Positions 26,295-34,256 of a stretch of 42,469 bases of DNA are shown here, in pieces (position 1 is the stretch's first letter; each line of letters opens with the position of its first letter). Source of the DNA: Sphingobacteriales bacterium (GTDB lineage: Bacteria > Bacteroidota > Bacteroidia > Sphingobacteriales > Sphingobacteriaceae); the NCBI GenBank assembly GCA_014763615.1, contig JACXVB010000023.1, positions 1 to 42,469 of the forward strand, in the 5' to 3' direction. Below the pieces are notes generated by a model that did not search any database, was not told the origin of the DNA, and saw only the letters and a program-made list of their open reading frames with translations. Position numbers and translations under genes: made by a program.

Positions 26295-27418
26295 TAATTT
26301 GAGGCAATAACTTGTTCTGCTAATCCGAAAGAAAGTGTCATACCTGCACCACCTAAACCATTGATAATGGTGACACCATCTTCTGGTTTCAGCACTAATT
26401 CTGTTTGATGATTCATTAATTTGGGGTAAACTCCATTCCAAGTTTGCGCAGGTTGATTATGATCTAAAACCACAAATGATTTCAAGTAGCTTATGATTAA
26501 ATCGTTTATTTTCTTTTTATTAAAAGGATCTAAATCAAAGCCATATTCATGGGAATCGCCAATAGTAAACTCGCCATTGCTATTCTGAGATAGCATGACA
26601 TGAATACCCCATTTCATATACTCTGCAAAGTCAGTCTCATATCGTTTTTTTAATAAAGGCAAAGATTTGGCCTCATTAAAAGATGCATAATGAATCATGG
26701 ATAAGCCACCGCATAAAGAAGGCGAATCATCTGGTTTACCCGCAAACCCATCCATTCTCATCATTTGTAATTTACATTTAGAAATGGGTAAGCTGGCAAA
26801 AACTTCAGGATAAAGGGTTTCAAAATCAGCCCCGCTACAAACATAAATTTCGTCAGCCGAAAAAACTTCTTTTCCTGAATAAGCTTTTGGATACGTTATT
26901 CTTGAGATCGCTTTATTGAAATGAAAAACTACCTCATATTTTTCTTGTAAATAAATAGCAAGCTGATGGATTGCTTCTCTAGCTTCAACAATCATTTCAT
27001 CTTTACTCCATAATGCACCTTTCAAATTTTCAGGATTAATAATTTTGGATTTCTTAATAGTATCTTGAGGATTTAAAATACTACAATTTCTTATTCCTTT
27101 GTTCGCTTCTGAGAATTCGTCCATTACCTTTAACTCATCTTGATGATAAGCTAAATGCAAAGAACCTGATTCTTTATGCCAGATATTAGCTTCTTCTGCT
27201 ATCGTTTTCCAAATAGATTTTGCAATAAAAGCTCTCTCTAATAAAATTCCTTGTGGCTGCCCTATAGGCCATATCATCCCAAAATTTCGGATCGATGCAC
27301 CTGTAGCTTTTCCGTTTCTTTCAAAAACAGTTACCTTATAGTTTCTAACCGCTAAAGCTCTGGCTGTGGCTAAACCAACTATTCCTGCTCCTATAACAAT
27401 TGCAGATTTTTTCTTCAT
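26291..27418 (-). CDS. phosphonate-associated FAD-dependent oxidoreductase (DAO family)
   Basis: This 375-residue enzyme of the glycine/D-amino-acid oxidase (DAO) fold resembles the TIGR03364-type clade found in phosphonate gene clusters. Seen: the N-terminal dinucleotide motif GAGIVGLATARALAVRNYKVTVFERN (GxGxxG at 11-16, binding Glu33), RNFGMIWPIGQ near 44-54, and a C-terminal GLGGAGMTLSFGLAEQV segment (about 350-368) that closes the FAD site. Family knowledge: members in phosphonate loci oxidise 2-aminoethylphosphonate or N-methylated forms to phosphonoacetaldehyde. That product is the substrate of the PhnX-type hydrolase encoded two genes upstream. Its ATG follows the stop of the transporter gene directly, so it is the third gene of a tight operon. 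Confidence 0.85.
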   Translation of the reverse strand: MKKKSAIVIGAGIVGLATARALAVRNYKVTVFERNGKATGASIRNFGMIWPIGQPQGILLERAFIAKSIWKTIAEEANIWHKESGSLHLAYHQDELKVMDEFSEANKGIRNCSILNPQDTIKKSKIINPENLKGALWSKDEMIVEAREAIHQLAIYLQEKYEVVFHFNKAISRITYPKAYSGKEVFSADEIYVCSGADFETLYPEVFASLPISKCKLQMMRMDGFAGKPDDSPSLCGGLSMIHYASFNEAKSLPLLKKRYETDFAEYMKWGIHVMLSQNSNGEFTIGDSHEYGFDLDPFNKKKINDLIISYLKSFVVLDHNQPAQTWNGVYPKLMNHQTELVLKPEDGVTIINGLGGAGMTLSFGLAEQVIASNY

Positions 27419-28723
27419 TTATTTTAAAACAATCGGACTTATGAAAACTTGATTTTTTGCTTTTTTTGTGAAATAAATTAGAGAACATAAAACACTAATT
27501 CCTCCTATTATACTCACGAGGATGATACTTTCTTTAAAAAAATTACCCCAACTGATTTTTGTTTGTGCAAATTCTTTAAAAAGTAGAACGGAGATGCTGC
27601 CTAAATAGCCCATAGCATCTGCGATGTACATGATAAACCCAACATTACTTCTGGTTTTAAAAACCGCAATCATTCTTTCAAAGAAAATAGCATTGTATGG
27701 CACATATCCAAGATATAAACCTAGGGCAACCGCTGTCATCCATACTACCGGATTAATGATGTCAAAATGTAATAACAAAGTACTTAAACCCGCAATGAAG
27801 CACCCAAAAATGATAGACCAATGTATCAATTTAAAGGCTTTAAGATGATCTTTAATAAGTACCAATAAGCCCATAGCAAACAATACCAAAATAGAAACTA
27901 TAGTATCAATCTTTGAGTAGATGAATACATTTTTATAGCCTAAATCAGCCCATATTTCTACTTCAAAATTATCTCTCAAATCTCTTATTATTGTAAGCAT
28001 GATATAAATTATTACCGTAAAAATGATTCCAGGCAAAAATTTTATTAAAAAATCTTTCTGCTCAGAAACCGTCATTGAAACACGTTCTGTTCTGGAAGCT
28101 TTATCCAGTGCATTAGGCTCTGGTATCATTTCTAAAATCTGAATAAACAAGAGTAATGGAAGGAAAAAAAAGAGCCCCGTAAAGAAAGGCATCCAATATT
28201 CACTGATCGGAAAATTCATTATGATTAATCTTCCTACCGTTTTTACAAATCCCGAAGAAAATATGAGGCTTACCGATAGTAAAGCTGCCATAAATTCTGT
28301 TGCCCTTCTTCCTTCTAAATATCCAAATATTAAACCCCATATCAAACCTAAAGGCAAACCATTGAAAAACAAACAGATAATGTTATATGGTGGAGGAATA
28401 ACTGCAAAAGCTAGGAGAGCCAGCCAAGAAAATGCTACCAGAATAATGGTGAAAAGACCTCTTTTTTTAGGGTTTACAGCCGCTATAAATTTGATGCCAT
28501 AAAACTTACTGATGGTATAACCAAAAACTTGTACAATAACGAGCCAAATTTTATAATCTAAGCCAAAAATTTGATGACTATTTTGATAAATGCCGGCTGC
28601 AAAAGCTTTTCTAAACGCATACATACAAGTGTAAGCACAAAATGCAGCTAAACCCGTTAAAATAGAAACTTGATTATAGCTTAAATGCTGTATTCTTTTT
28701 TTTAAACTAGCTACCATCAGCAT
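27419..28723 (-). CDS. DUF5690-type MFS-like transporter
   Basis: This 434-residue protein has about 12 transmembrane segments and looks like DUF5690, a Bacteroidota family of undefined function. Seen: an unusual TM1, AYTCMYAFRKAFAAG (about 30-44), in which A-Y-x3-Y-x2-R-K-x-F matches by eye the TM1 of organophosphate:phosphate antiporters such as GlpT, whose Arg45 binds phosphate (here R38). GLPLGLIWGLIFGYLEGRR (about 122-140) is strongly conserved-looking. The loop between the halves carries RTERVSMTVSEQ. It sits between the PhnX-like gene (1-bp overlap, TAATG) and the FAD oxidase (no gap), so it probably carries the operon's phosphonate substrate across the inner membrane. Transport direction and substrate are inferred. 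Confidence 0.75.
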   Translation of the reverse strand: MLMVASLKKRIQHLSYNQVSILTGLAAFCAYTCMYAFRKAFAAGIYQNSHQIFGLDYKIWLVIVQVFGYTISKFYGIKFIAAVNPKKRGLFTIILVAFSWLALLAFAVIPPPYNIICLFFNGLPLGLIWGLIFGYLEGRRATEFMAALLSVSLIFSSGFVKTVGRLIIMNFPISEYWMPFFTGLFFFLPLLLFIQILEMIPEPNALDKASRTERVSMTVSEQKDFLIKFLPGIIFTVIIYIMLTIIRDLRDNFEVEIWADLGYKNVFIYSKIDTIVSILVLFAMGLLVLIKDHLKAFKLIHWSIIFGCFIAGLSTLLLHFDIINPVVWMTAVALGLYLGYVPYNAIFFERMIAVFKTRSNVGFIMYIADAMGYLGSISVLLFKEFAQTKISWGNFFKESIILVSIIGGISVLCSLIYFTKKAKNQVFISPIVLK

Positions 28724-29421
28724 TAAACTTCATCAGAAAATAAAATGGCGTTCAATTCTCTGAATGAATCTATAATATGCGTAGGATTGGCTTTTTCTAG
28801 CTCCTGACGGGTATAGGCTCCGGTGGTTACGCCGATAATGTAAGCACAGCCTGCTTGGTGTCCCTCCAAAATATCCACTTCTGTATCTCCAATTTTAGCA
28901 ATTTCAGCTCTGTTTTCTATCCCTAATTCTTTCATCATTTTCTGAATCATGTAAGGGTAAGGGCGGCCTTTTTCAACCTCATCAGAGCCAACCAATAGAT
29001 CAATTAGTCCTTTTTCTCTCCATTGTAAACGTTTTACAATAACCTCGGCTACTTCTTTAGAAAACCCAGTATTTATGCCTATTTTAACCCCATTAGCTTT
29101 AATTTGCCTCATAGTTTCTTCTACATCTGGCAAAGCGGTAATGCTAATAGAAGATTCATAAAAGCTAATCATGATTTCGATGAAATCTTGATGAATTTTA
29201 TCAATGATTTGGTTGGTAATTTTTGAAGAATCTGGCTCATGTTCTCCAAGCATCATTAAAATAGCCTCAGTTTTTTTAAATCCCATCAAGGGATTTATAA
29301 TATGAATTGGAATCTCATATCCATTAATTTTCATTGCATTTTGGAAGGCTGATGCAACATTACCCTCATCCTTTAATGTGGTTCCGGCAAGATCTGAAAC
29401 CACCAACTTAATTTGCGACAT
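28723..29421 (-). CDS. phosphonoacetaldehyde hydrolase-like HAD phosphatase
   Basis: This 232-residue HAD-superfamily enzyme is related to phosphonatase PhnX and to the phosphonatase-like clade (TIGR03351). Seen: motif 1 SDLAGTT (nucleophile Asp10, with Ala12 in the PhnX-like DxAGT form), a cap segment PLMGFKKTEA in which Lys50 lines up by eye with the Schiff-base Lys53 of PhnX (MGxxK), motif 2 NTGFS (T119 region), GSDEVEKGRPYPYMI (motif 3 Lys/Arg region) and motif 4 GDTEVDILEGHQAG. Expected reaction: phosphonoacetaldehyde to acetaldehyde and phosphate. It is the first gene of a three-gene operon and has a strong palindrome 20-61 bp before its start. A different phosphonate cannot be excluded. 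Confidence 0.83.
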   Translation of the reverse strand: MSQIKLVVSDLAGTTLKDEGNVASAFQNAMKINGYEIPIHIINPLMGFKKTEAILMMLGEHEPDSSKITNQIIDKIHQDFIEIMISFYESSISITALPDVEETMRQIKANGVKIGINTGFSKEVAEVIVKRLQWREKGLIDLLVGSDEVEKGRPYPYMIQKMMKELGIENRAEIAKIGDTEVDILEGHQAGCAYIIGVTTGAYTRQELEKANPTHIIDSFRELNAILFSDEV

Positions 29422-29440
29422 ATCCTTTATTTAGATTAGC

Positions 29441-29482
29441 AATACTAAACATTGTTTATTAAAATTAAACAAATTTAGTATT
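29441..29482. promoter_or_regulatory. palindromic operator upstream of the HAD operon
   Basis: Nested inverted repeats lie here: outer arms AATACTAAA (29441-29449) and TTTAGTATT (29474-29482), and inner arms TTGTTTA (29452-29458) and TAAACAA (29466-29472) with a 7-base spacer. The same inner core recurs upstream of susC. On the minus strand it contains TAAATTTG, a fit to the -7 consensus TAnnTTTG, so a bound protein would likely occlude the promoter. Confidence 0.6.
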
Positions 29483-29515
29483 AACTTTTCTTTAAGAATG
29501 TCTCAGCTAGTGCTG

Positions 29516-30088
29516 CTAGTTCTCAAAAAAATAGATAATGAGCATGAGGCAACTTTCATCATAGTTATTTGTAGGCGTGTGGAGCAAACGCCCATCAAAA
29601 AGCATAGCATCACCTTCTTGTAAAAAGTAGTTGTTATTTTCAATCTGATAATCCACTTTTCCTTTTATGATATATTTAAACTCAAAAGCCTCTGTGATCA
29701 CCATCGGTCTTGAGGCTTTTGGCGATAACTCAAGAAGTACGATATCAATGGTATTTTTATTAAAACTTTTAGTAAATATTCTTTGATAATCAAAACCTAT
29801 CGTATCTTCTTTTTCAAATTTCTCATAATCTTCCCTTCTTTTGATAATTACAGCGTCTAGCTCATTTTTCAATTTTATTTCTTTAAAAAAGACGTTCAAA
29901 TCAGTATCTAAAGATTTAATAATTTCTATGAGTACCAATAAAGAAGGCATTGTTCTTCCATTTTCTATCTGAGAAATTAATCCTTTGCTCACATTAGACC
30001 TATCGGCAAGTTCTTGTACTGTTATCCCTTTCTCTTTTCTTCTAATCTTAATTTCATCACCAATTTTAAGAATGATATCGTCTTGCAT
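29516..30088 (-). CDS. XRE-family regulator with C-terminal cupin domain
   Basis: This 190-residue two-domain regulator. Seen: an N-terminal helix-turn-helix of the Cro/cI type at about 9-64 (IGDEIKIRRKEKGITVQEL, then SNVSKGLISQIENGRTMPSLLVLIEI) and a small cupin beta-barrel at about 105-188 (KASRPMVITEAFEFKYIIKG, YFLQEGDAMLFDGRLLHTP). The cupin His/Glu set is only partly present, so it may bind a ligand rather than catalyse. Family knowledge: XRE-cupin proteins are ligand-responsive regulators of small catabolic loci. The gene lies between the divergent HD oxygenase gene and the HAD operon, each with its own gap. It is the best candidate for binding the palindromes described nearby. A half-site AAATAAACTT lies 9 bp before its own start. 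Confidence 0.88.
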   Translation of the reverse strand: MQDDIILKIGDEIKIRRKEKGITVQELADRSNVSKGLISQIENGRTMPSLLVLIEIIKSLDTDLNVFFKEIKLKNELDAVIIKRREDYEKFEKEDTIGFDYQRIFTKSFNKNTIDIVLLELSPKASRPMVITEAFEFKYIIKGKVDYQIENNNYFLQEGDAMLFDGRLLHTPTNNYDESCLMLIIYFFEN

Positions 30089-30094
30089 TTCTAA

Positions 30095-30106
30095 TTAAAT
30101 AAACTT
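30095..30106. promoter_or_regulatory. half-site upstream of the XRE-cupin gene
   Basis: TTAAATAAACTT, 7 bp before the regulator start, is the exact reverse complement of AAGTTTATTTAA at 30854-30865 in the susC operator. It may serve autoregulation. AT-richness makes a chance match possible. Confidence 0.3.
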
Positions 30107-30224
30107 GATTAAAATATTTCACTAGTATTTTAGGTAAAAGTTGAGAAAAAATCGCTTTTCAATTAAAATTAATTGATATGTAACAGAAAATTCACATTGC
30201 AAAGGTAACTTTATGCTTAATCAT

Positions 30225-30230
30225 AAAGGA
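30225..30230 (+). promoter_or_regulatory. Shine-Dalgarno-like AAAGGA selecting a TTG start
   Basis: AAAGGA lies 7 bases before the TTG at 30238. A TGA is in frame at 30232-30234, so no upstream start is possible, and the next in-frame ATG would delete conserved residues. This site is the best evidence for the TTG start. Confidence 0.55.
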
Positions 30231-30237
30231 TTGAAAT

Positions 30238-30816
30238 TTGAAAAATTTAAAGAATATAATTGACGAAATATTTGAACTCTATCAAAATTTTGGTGATGAG
30301 GACTATATAGGAGAACCTGTTTCTCAAATAGAACACATGTTGCAGGCTGCTACCCTAGCCTCACAGTATAGTAACGATGACGAAGTAATCTTAGCTGCTT
30401 TTTTTCATGACATTGGGCATCTTGTTGATCTACATCATGGAAAAGAAAAAATGGGTGCTTTCGGGGTAGTATCACATGAAGACATAGGTGCACAATTTTT
30501 ATTAAAAAACGGATTTTCTGATAGAATTGCCAAATTAGTGAAAAGCCACGTAGCCGCTAAAAGATATCTTACTTATAAATATCCTGAATACCTTCAAAAA
30601 TTATCCGACGCCAGCATCGCTACTTTGAATTTTCAGGGAGGACCTATGAATGAACAGGAAGCAGTAAAATTTGAATCAGACCCTGATAAAGAATTGATGA
30701 TTCTGTTCCGAAAATGGGATGATGAGGCTAAATCATTAGATATGGATGTGATTGATTTCGAAATGATCAAACAGAAAGCACACCATCACCTACAAAAACG
30801 TAATTGGTGTTTTTAA
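30238..30816 (+). CDS. PhnZ-like HD-domain mixed-valent diiron oxygenase
   Basis: This 192-residue HD-domain protein matches PhnZ/TmpB-type phosphonate oxygenases nearly residue for residue in spacing. Seen: Y23 and E26 (lid pair), H33, H57-D58 (FFHDIGH), H80, H104 and D161 as the metal-ligand set, and K108, S126 and R158 at the substrate-binding positions, using remembered PhnZ numbering. Known reaction of the family: oxidative cleavage of a 1-hydroxy-2-amino(alkyl)phosphonate to glycine (or glycine betaine) plus phosphate. The start codon is TTG. The usual 2-oxoglutarate hydroxylase partner (PhnY*/TmpA) is absent from the window. It is divergent from the XRE-cupin gene and 121 bp upstream of susC, with an operator between. 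Confidence 0.85.
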   Translation: MKNLKNIIDEIFELYQNFGDEDYIGEPVSQIEHMLQAATLASQYSNDDEVILAAFFHDIGHLVDLHHGKEKMGAFGVVSHEDIGAQFLLKNGFSDRIAKLVKSHVAAKRYLTYKYPEYLQKLSDASIATLNFQGGPMNEQEAVKFESDPDKELMILFRKWDDEAKSLDMDVIDFEMIKQKAHHHLQKRNWCF

Positions 30817-30853
30817 TTTTATCCTAAATTAATACTCGCTTCATAAAAACTTC

Positions 30854-30899
30854 AAGTTTATTTAAAATAAACTTTGTTTAATATTAATAAACAAAGTTT
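30854..30899. promoter_or_regulatory. double palindromic operator upstream of susC
   Basis: Two overlapping perfect palindromes occur. AAGTTTATTT-A-AAATAAACTT spans 30854-30874, and AAACTTTGTTTA-N7-TAAACAAAGTTT spans 30869-30899. The second has the same TTGTTTA-N7-TAAACAA core as the palindrome upstream of the HAD operon. It lies 38-84 bp before the susC ATG. Together the arms could bind two dimers. As an RNA hairpin it could also act as an attenuator for the upstream HD gene. Confidence 0.6.
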
Positions 30900-30937
30900 A
30901 AAATTGCTACTGTTTAAAACCACCAAAACTTTAGCAA

Positions 30938-33900
30938 ATGAAATTAATTTACTCCATTAAAAAATTAAGCTTAATGCTCATCGCATTAAGCTTTCTGTTC
31001 CCGTTAATTGTATTTGGCCAAGATACCATTAAAGGAGAAGTAACTGACAAGGCTGGTGTAGCCATACCAGGTGTTAGTATCATGATTAAAGAAAGTAAAA
31101 AAGGAACAACTACCGACGTAAATGGTAATTTTAGTATCGTTGTTCAGAAAAATCAAACCTTAATTTTCTCCATTCTTGGGTTCAAAAGCCAAGAAGTGAT
31201 GATCAAAAACCAATCTACCCTTCGTGTAGTTCTTGAGGAAGATTCAAAAAACCTCAATGAAGTTGTGGTAACAGCATTGGGTATCAAAAAAGAAGCAAAA
31301 ACAATTGGCTACTCTGTTCAAGAGGTGAAAGGTGAAGATTTGGTAAAAGCCAGAGATCAGAATCCGATTACAGGTTTAACCGGAAAAGTAGCAGGTTTAT
31401 CAGTTGGCCCGTCAGCAGAATTATTAAGAAAACCTACTGTTCTATTAAGAGGAAACGAGATTTCTTTATATGTGGTGGATGGGATTCCGATTAGTTCTGA
31501 TACTTGGAATATAAGCCCCGATGATATTGAAAGCTATACCGTATTAAAAGGCCCGGCTGCGGCTGCACTTTATGGCAGTAGAGCTCAAAATGGTGCCATC
31601 CTAATTACCACCAAAAAAGGAAATGCATCCAAAAAAGGCTTCACAGTAGATTTTAATTCTACCAATTCTGTGGATAAAGGATTTATTGCTTTCCCGAGAG
31701 TTCAAAACCTTTACGGAGGTGGTGAAAATACGTTTTACACTTTCGTGAATGGTAAAGGTGGCGCACCTGGAGGCGTTGATGGTGATTACGACGTTTGGGG
31801 GCCATATTTTAACGGTCAACTTATTGCACAATATGATAGCCCTATTGATCCAGTAACAGGAAAAAGAATTCCAACTCCTTATATTGCCAGAGGAGCAAAT
31901 AACCTTAAAAACTTTTTAAGATCAGGTTTCCAAACCACAAATAACTTGTCATTAAGTGTTAATCAGGATAATCTAAATATGAGATTTTCTGCCTCTCAAT
32001 CACTCCAACAATCAATTATTCCTAATAGTTATTTAAATATTTCAAACTTTAACATGTTTGGAGCCTATAAAGCAAGTTCTAAATTTACTATTGAAGCTAA
32101 CATTAACTATAACAGACAATATACCGATAATTTCCCTGACGTTGATTATGGACCTAACAGTTTAATATATGGTGTTGCGATATGGACAGGAGCCGATTGG
32201 GATGTGAACGCTCCGGATATTAAAGCTGTTTGGCAGCCAGGACAGGTTGGTGTAAAATCTGTGTTTGCAGAGTATCAACGTTATCACAACCCATATCTGA
32301 TGACGGAATACTGGACAAGAGGTCATTACAAGAATGATTTGTATGCTTATATATCTGGAAATTACAAATTTAACCAACACTTAAACGCAACTTTAAGAAC
32401 TCAAGCTACAACCTACGATTTATTAAGAACCGAAAAAATGCCTTATTCCGCTCATCCTTACGGAAGAGAAGGGAATAGAGGAGATTACAGAGAAGATAAT
32501 CGCCATCTTTTTGAAACTAATAATGAGCTCTTGTTAAACTACGATTATACCATTAAAAAATTCCTTAATGTATCTGGCTTGTTTGGAGGAAATATCAGGA
32601 ATTTCAAATATAATTCTTTGTGGACATCTACTGATTACTTAAATGTACCCGGAGTGTATAGTTTTAGTAATTCATTAAACCCTGTACAATCTTCGAGCTT
32701 TAATTCACAAATGAGAGTATTAAGTGCTTATTACTCAATAGATTTAGGCTTTGGAAAATACGCTACATTATCTTCTACCGGAAGAGTAGATCGATCTTCA
32801 GCTTTTCAAATACCTACCTCCTATTTCTATCCAAGTATCTCTGCATCAACAGTCTTATCAGACTATATTTTACTGCCTAAAGCTATTTCTTTCTTAAAAT
32901 TGAGAGGATCTTTTGCGGCGGTACGTACTGATGATACTTATTCAACTGTAGGCCCGGCACCATTTAATACCATCACTCAATTTGGAAGTAATCCTTCTGG
33001 TTTAAGTCTTTATGATTCTCCATTAGATTATGGTCAGAATTACACCTCACCTTATGGAGGCCCTGGTTATACGCTAAATCCTGTTTATTCTACATCAAAA
33101 CCATACAATTCTCAAACTGCTGCCTATTATTCTAATAAACTATATGCAACAGACCTAAAAACTTCTAATCGTGTGAGTTTTGAAGAAGGTTTTGATATTA
33201 AATTCTTAAACAACAGATTGGGTTTTTCTGGAACCACTTTCCAATACATTGATGGTCCAAGAGTACTCAACAATTCAATTTCAACGGCTACCGGTTACAG
33301 TACTCTTGTAATAAATGCTTTAAAAACCAAGAAAACAGGAGTTGAGCTAAGTTTAAGCGGAACACCCATTAGAACATCAACAGGTTTAAATTGGAACATT
33401 TTAATGAACTGGTCAACCTTTAAAGATGTTTATCAAGAATTACCTGCTGGGCAAACCACCTTTAATACATTCTTCCATAAAGGAGATCGGATTGATAAAT
33501 ATTACGGAAGTGCATTTGCCAGAACCCCTAATGGTCAAATCATCAATGATGCCGCTGGAAAACCCTTAATCTTACCTGTTGCTCAGTATTTAGGTAATTT
33601 TAATGCAGATTTTGCTTGGGCAATTCAAAACACAATTAACTACAAAAGTTGGGGGATCAGTTTCCAATTTGATGGTTCTGTTGGCGGGGTAACTTCTGAT
33701 TATATACGTAATAAAACCATGAGAGGCGGAAGAAATATTGAAACTGTAGAAGGCGCTTTAGGCGTGGCCAGATATAACGATTGGCAATATTTCCCTTATA
33801 ATAACATCAAACCTGATCCAAATTATAAAGGCTCTTATATTGGTGAAGGAGTGGTGGTTTCTAATGGTACAGCCATCAATTACGACCCTCAAACTGGTGC

Positions 33901-34246
33901 CATTACCAACTATGGATCATTACAGTATAACCCAAATACCAAAAATGTTTTTGTGCAGGATTATGTAAGTAAATACTATGGTGTATCAGAAGCTAACTTA
34001 ATGAGTAAAACTTTTACTAAGCTCAGAGAAGTAACGATAACTTACTCTTTGCCTGCCAAATTACTTAGTAAAACTCCAATTTCTAGAGCTTCTATCTCTT
34101 TAGTAGGGAGAAATCTGATTTATTTCTACAAGGATAAAAGATTTAAAGATGTGGATTTAGATCAGTTTAATTATGCTACAAGTTCTACCAGCTTACAATC
34201 TCCAACCACCAGAAGATTTGGCTTAAACCTTAATCTAACTTTTTAA
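30938..34246 (+). CDS. SusC/RagA-family TonB-dependent outer-membrane receptor
   Basis: This 1102-residue outer-membrane importer. Seen: a signal peptide ending near FGQ (about residue 27), a carboxypeptidase-regulatory-like domain (about 30-105: GEVTDKAGVAIPGVSIMIK and GTTTDVNGNFSI), a TonB plug with LYVVDGIPISSDTW and VLKGPAAAALYGSRAQNGAILITTKKG (about 175-230), then a 22-strand barrel ending in GLNLNLTF with a terminal Phe. Family knowledge: SusC proteins form pedal-bin complexes with a SusD lid and import glycans or peptides. Here the partner gene follows after 10 bp, and the surrounding genes are phosphonate enzymes. I infer uptake of a phosphonate-bearing ligand; the actual cargo is unknown. 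Confidence 0.92.
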   Translation: MKLIYSIKKLSLMLIALSFLFPLIVFGQDTIKGEVTDKAGVAIPGVSIMIKESKKGTTTDVNGNFSIVVQKNQTLIFSILGFKSQEVMIKNQSTLRVVLEEDSKNLNEVVVTALGIKKEAKTIGYSVQEVKGEDLVKARDQNPITGLTGKVAGLSVGPSAELLRKPTVLLRGNEISLYVVDGIPISSDTWNISPDDIESYTVLKGPAAAALYGSRAQNGAILITTKKGNASKKGFTVDFNSTNSVDKGFIAFPRVQNLYGGGENTFYTFVNGKGGAPGGVDGDYDVWGPYFNGQLIAQYDSPIDPVTGKRIPTPYIARGANNLKNFLRSGFQTTNNLSLSVNQDNLNMRFSASQSLQQSIIPNSYLNISNFNMFGAYKASSKFTIEANINYNRQYTDNFPDVDYGPNSLIYGVAIWTGADWDVNAPDIKAVWQPGQVGVKSVFAEYQRYHNPYLMTEYWTRGHYKNDLYAYISGNYKFNQHLNATLRTQATTYDLLRTEKMPYSAHPYGREGNRGDYREDNRHLFETNNELLLNYDYTIKKFLNVSGLFGGNIRNFKYNSLWTSTDYLNVPGVYSFSNSLNPVQSSSFNSQMRVLSAYYSIDLGFGKYATLSSTGRVDRSSAFQIPTSYFYPSISASTVLSDYILLPKAISFLKLRGSFAAVRTDDTYSTVGPAPFNTITQFGSNPSGLSLYDSPLDYGQNYTSPYGGPGYTLNPVYSTSKPYNSQTAAYYSNKLYATDLKTSNRVSFEEGFDIKFLNNRLGFSGTTFQYIDGPRVLNNSISTATGYSTLVINALKTKKTGVELSLSGTPIRTSTGLNWNILMNWSTFKDVYQELPAGQTTFNTFFHKGDRIDKYYGSAFARTPNGQIINDAAGKPLILPVAQYLGNFNADFAWAIQNTINYKSWGISFQFDGSVGGVTSDYIRNKTMRGGRNIETVEGALGVARYNDWQYFPYNNIKPDPNYKGSYIGEGVVVSNGTAINYDPQTGAITNYGSLQYNPNTKNVFVQDYVSKYYGVSEANLMSKTFTKLREVTITYSLPAKLLSKTPISRASISLVGRNLIYFYKDKRFKDVDLDQFNYATSSTSLQSPTTRRFGLNLNLTF

Positions 34247-34256
34247 AAAAATTATC

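Noticed and set aside
30160-30175. CAATTAA-AA-TTAATTG palindrome between the XRE and HD genes
   Set aside because: It lacks the TTGTTTA core, is pure AT-rich sequence, and such palindromes occur by chance; only weakly suggestive of an operator.
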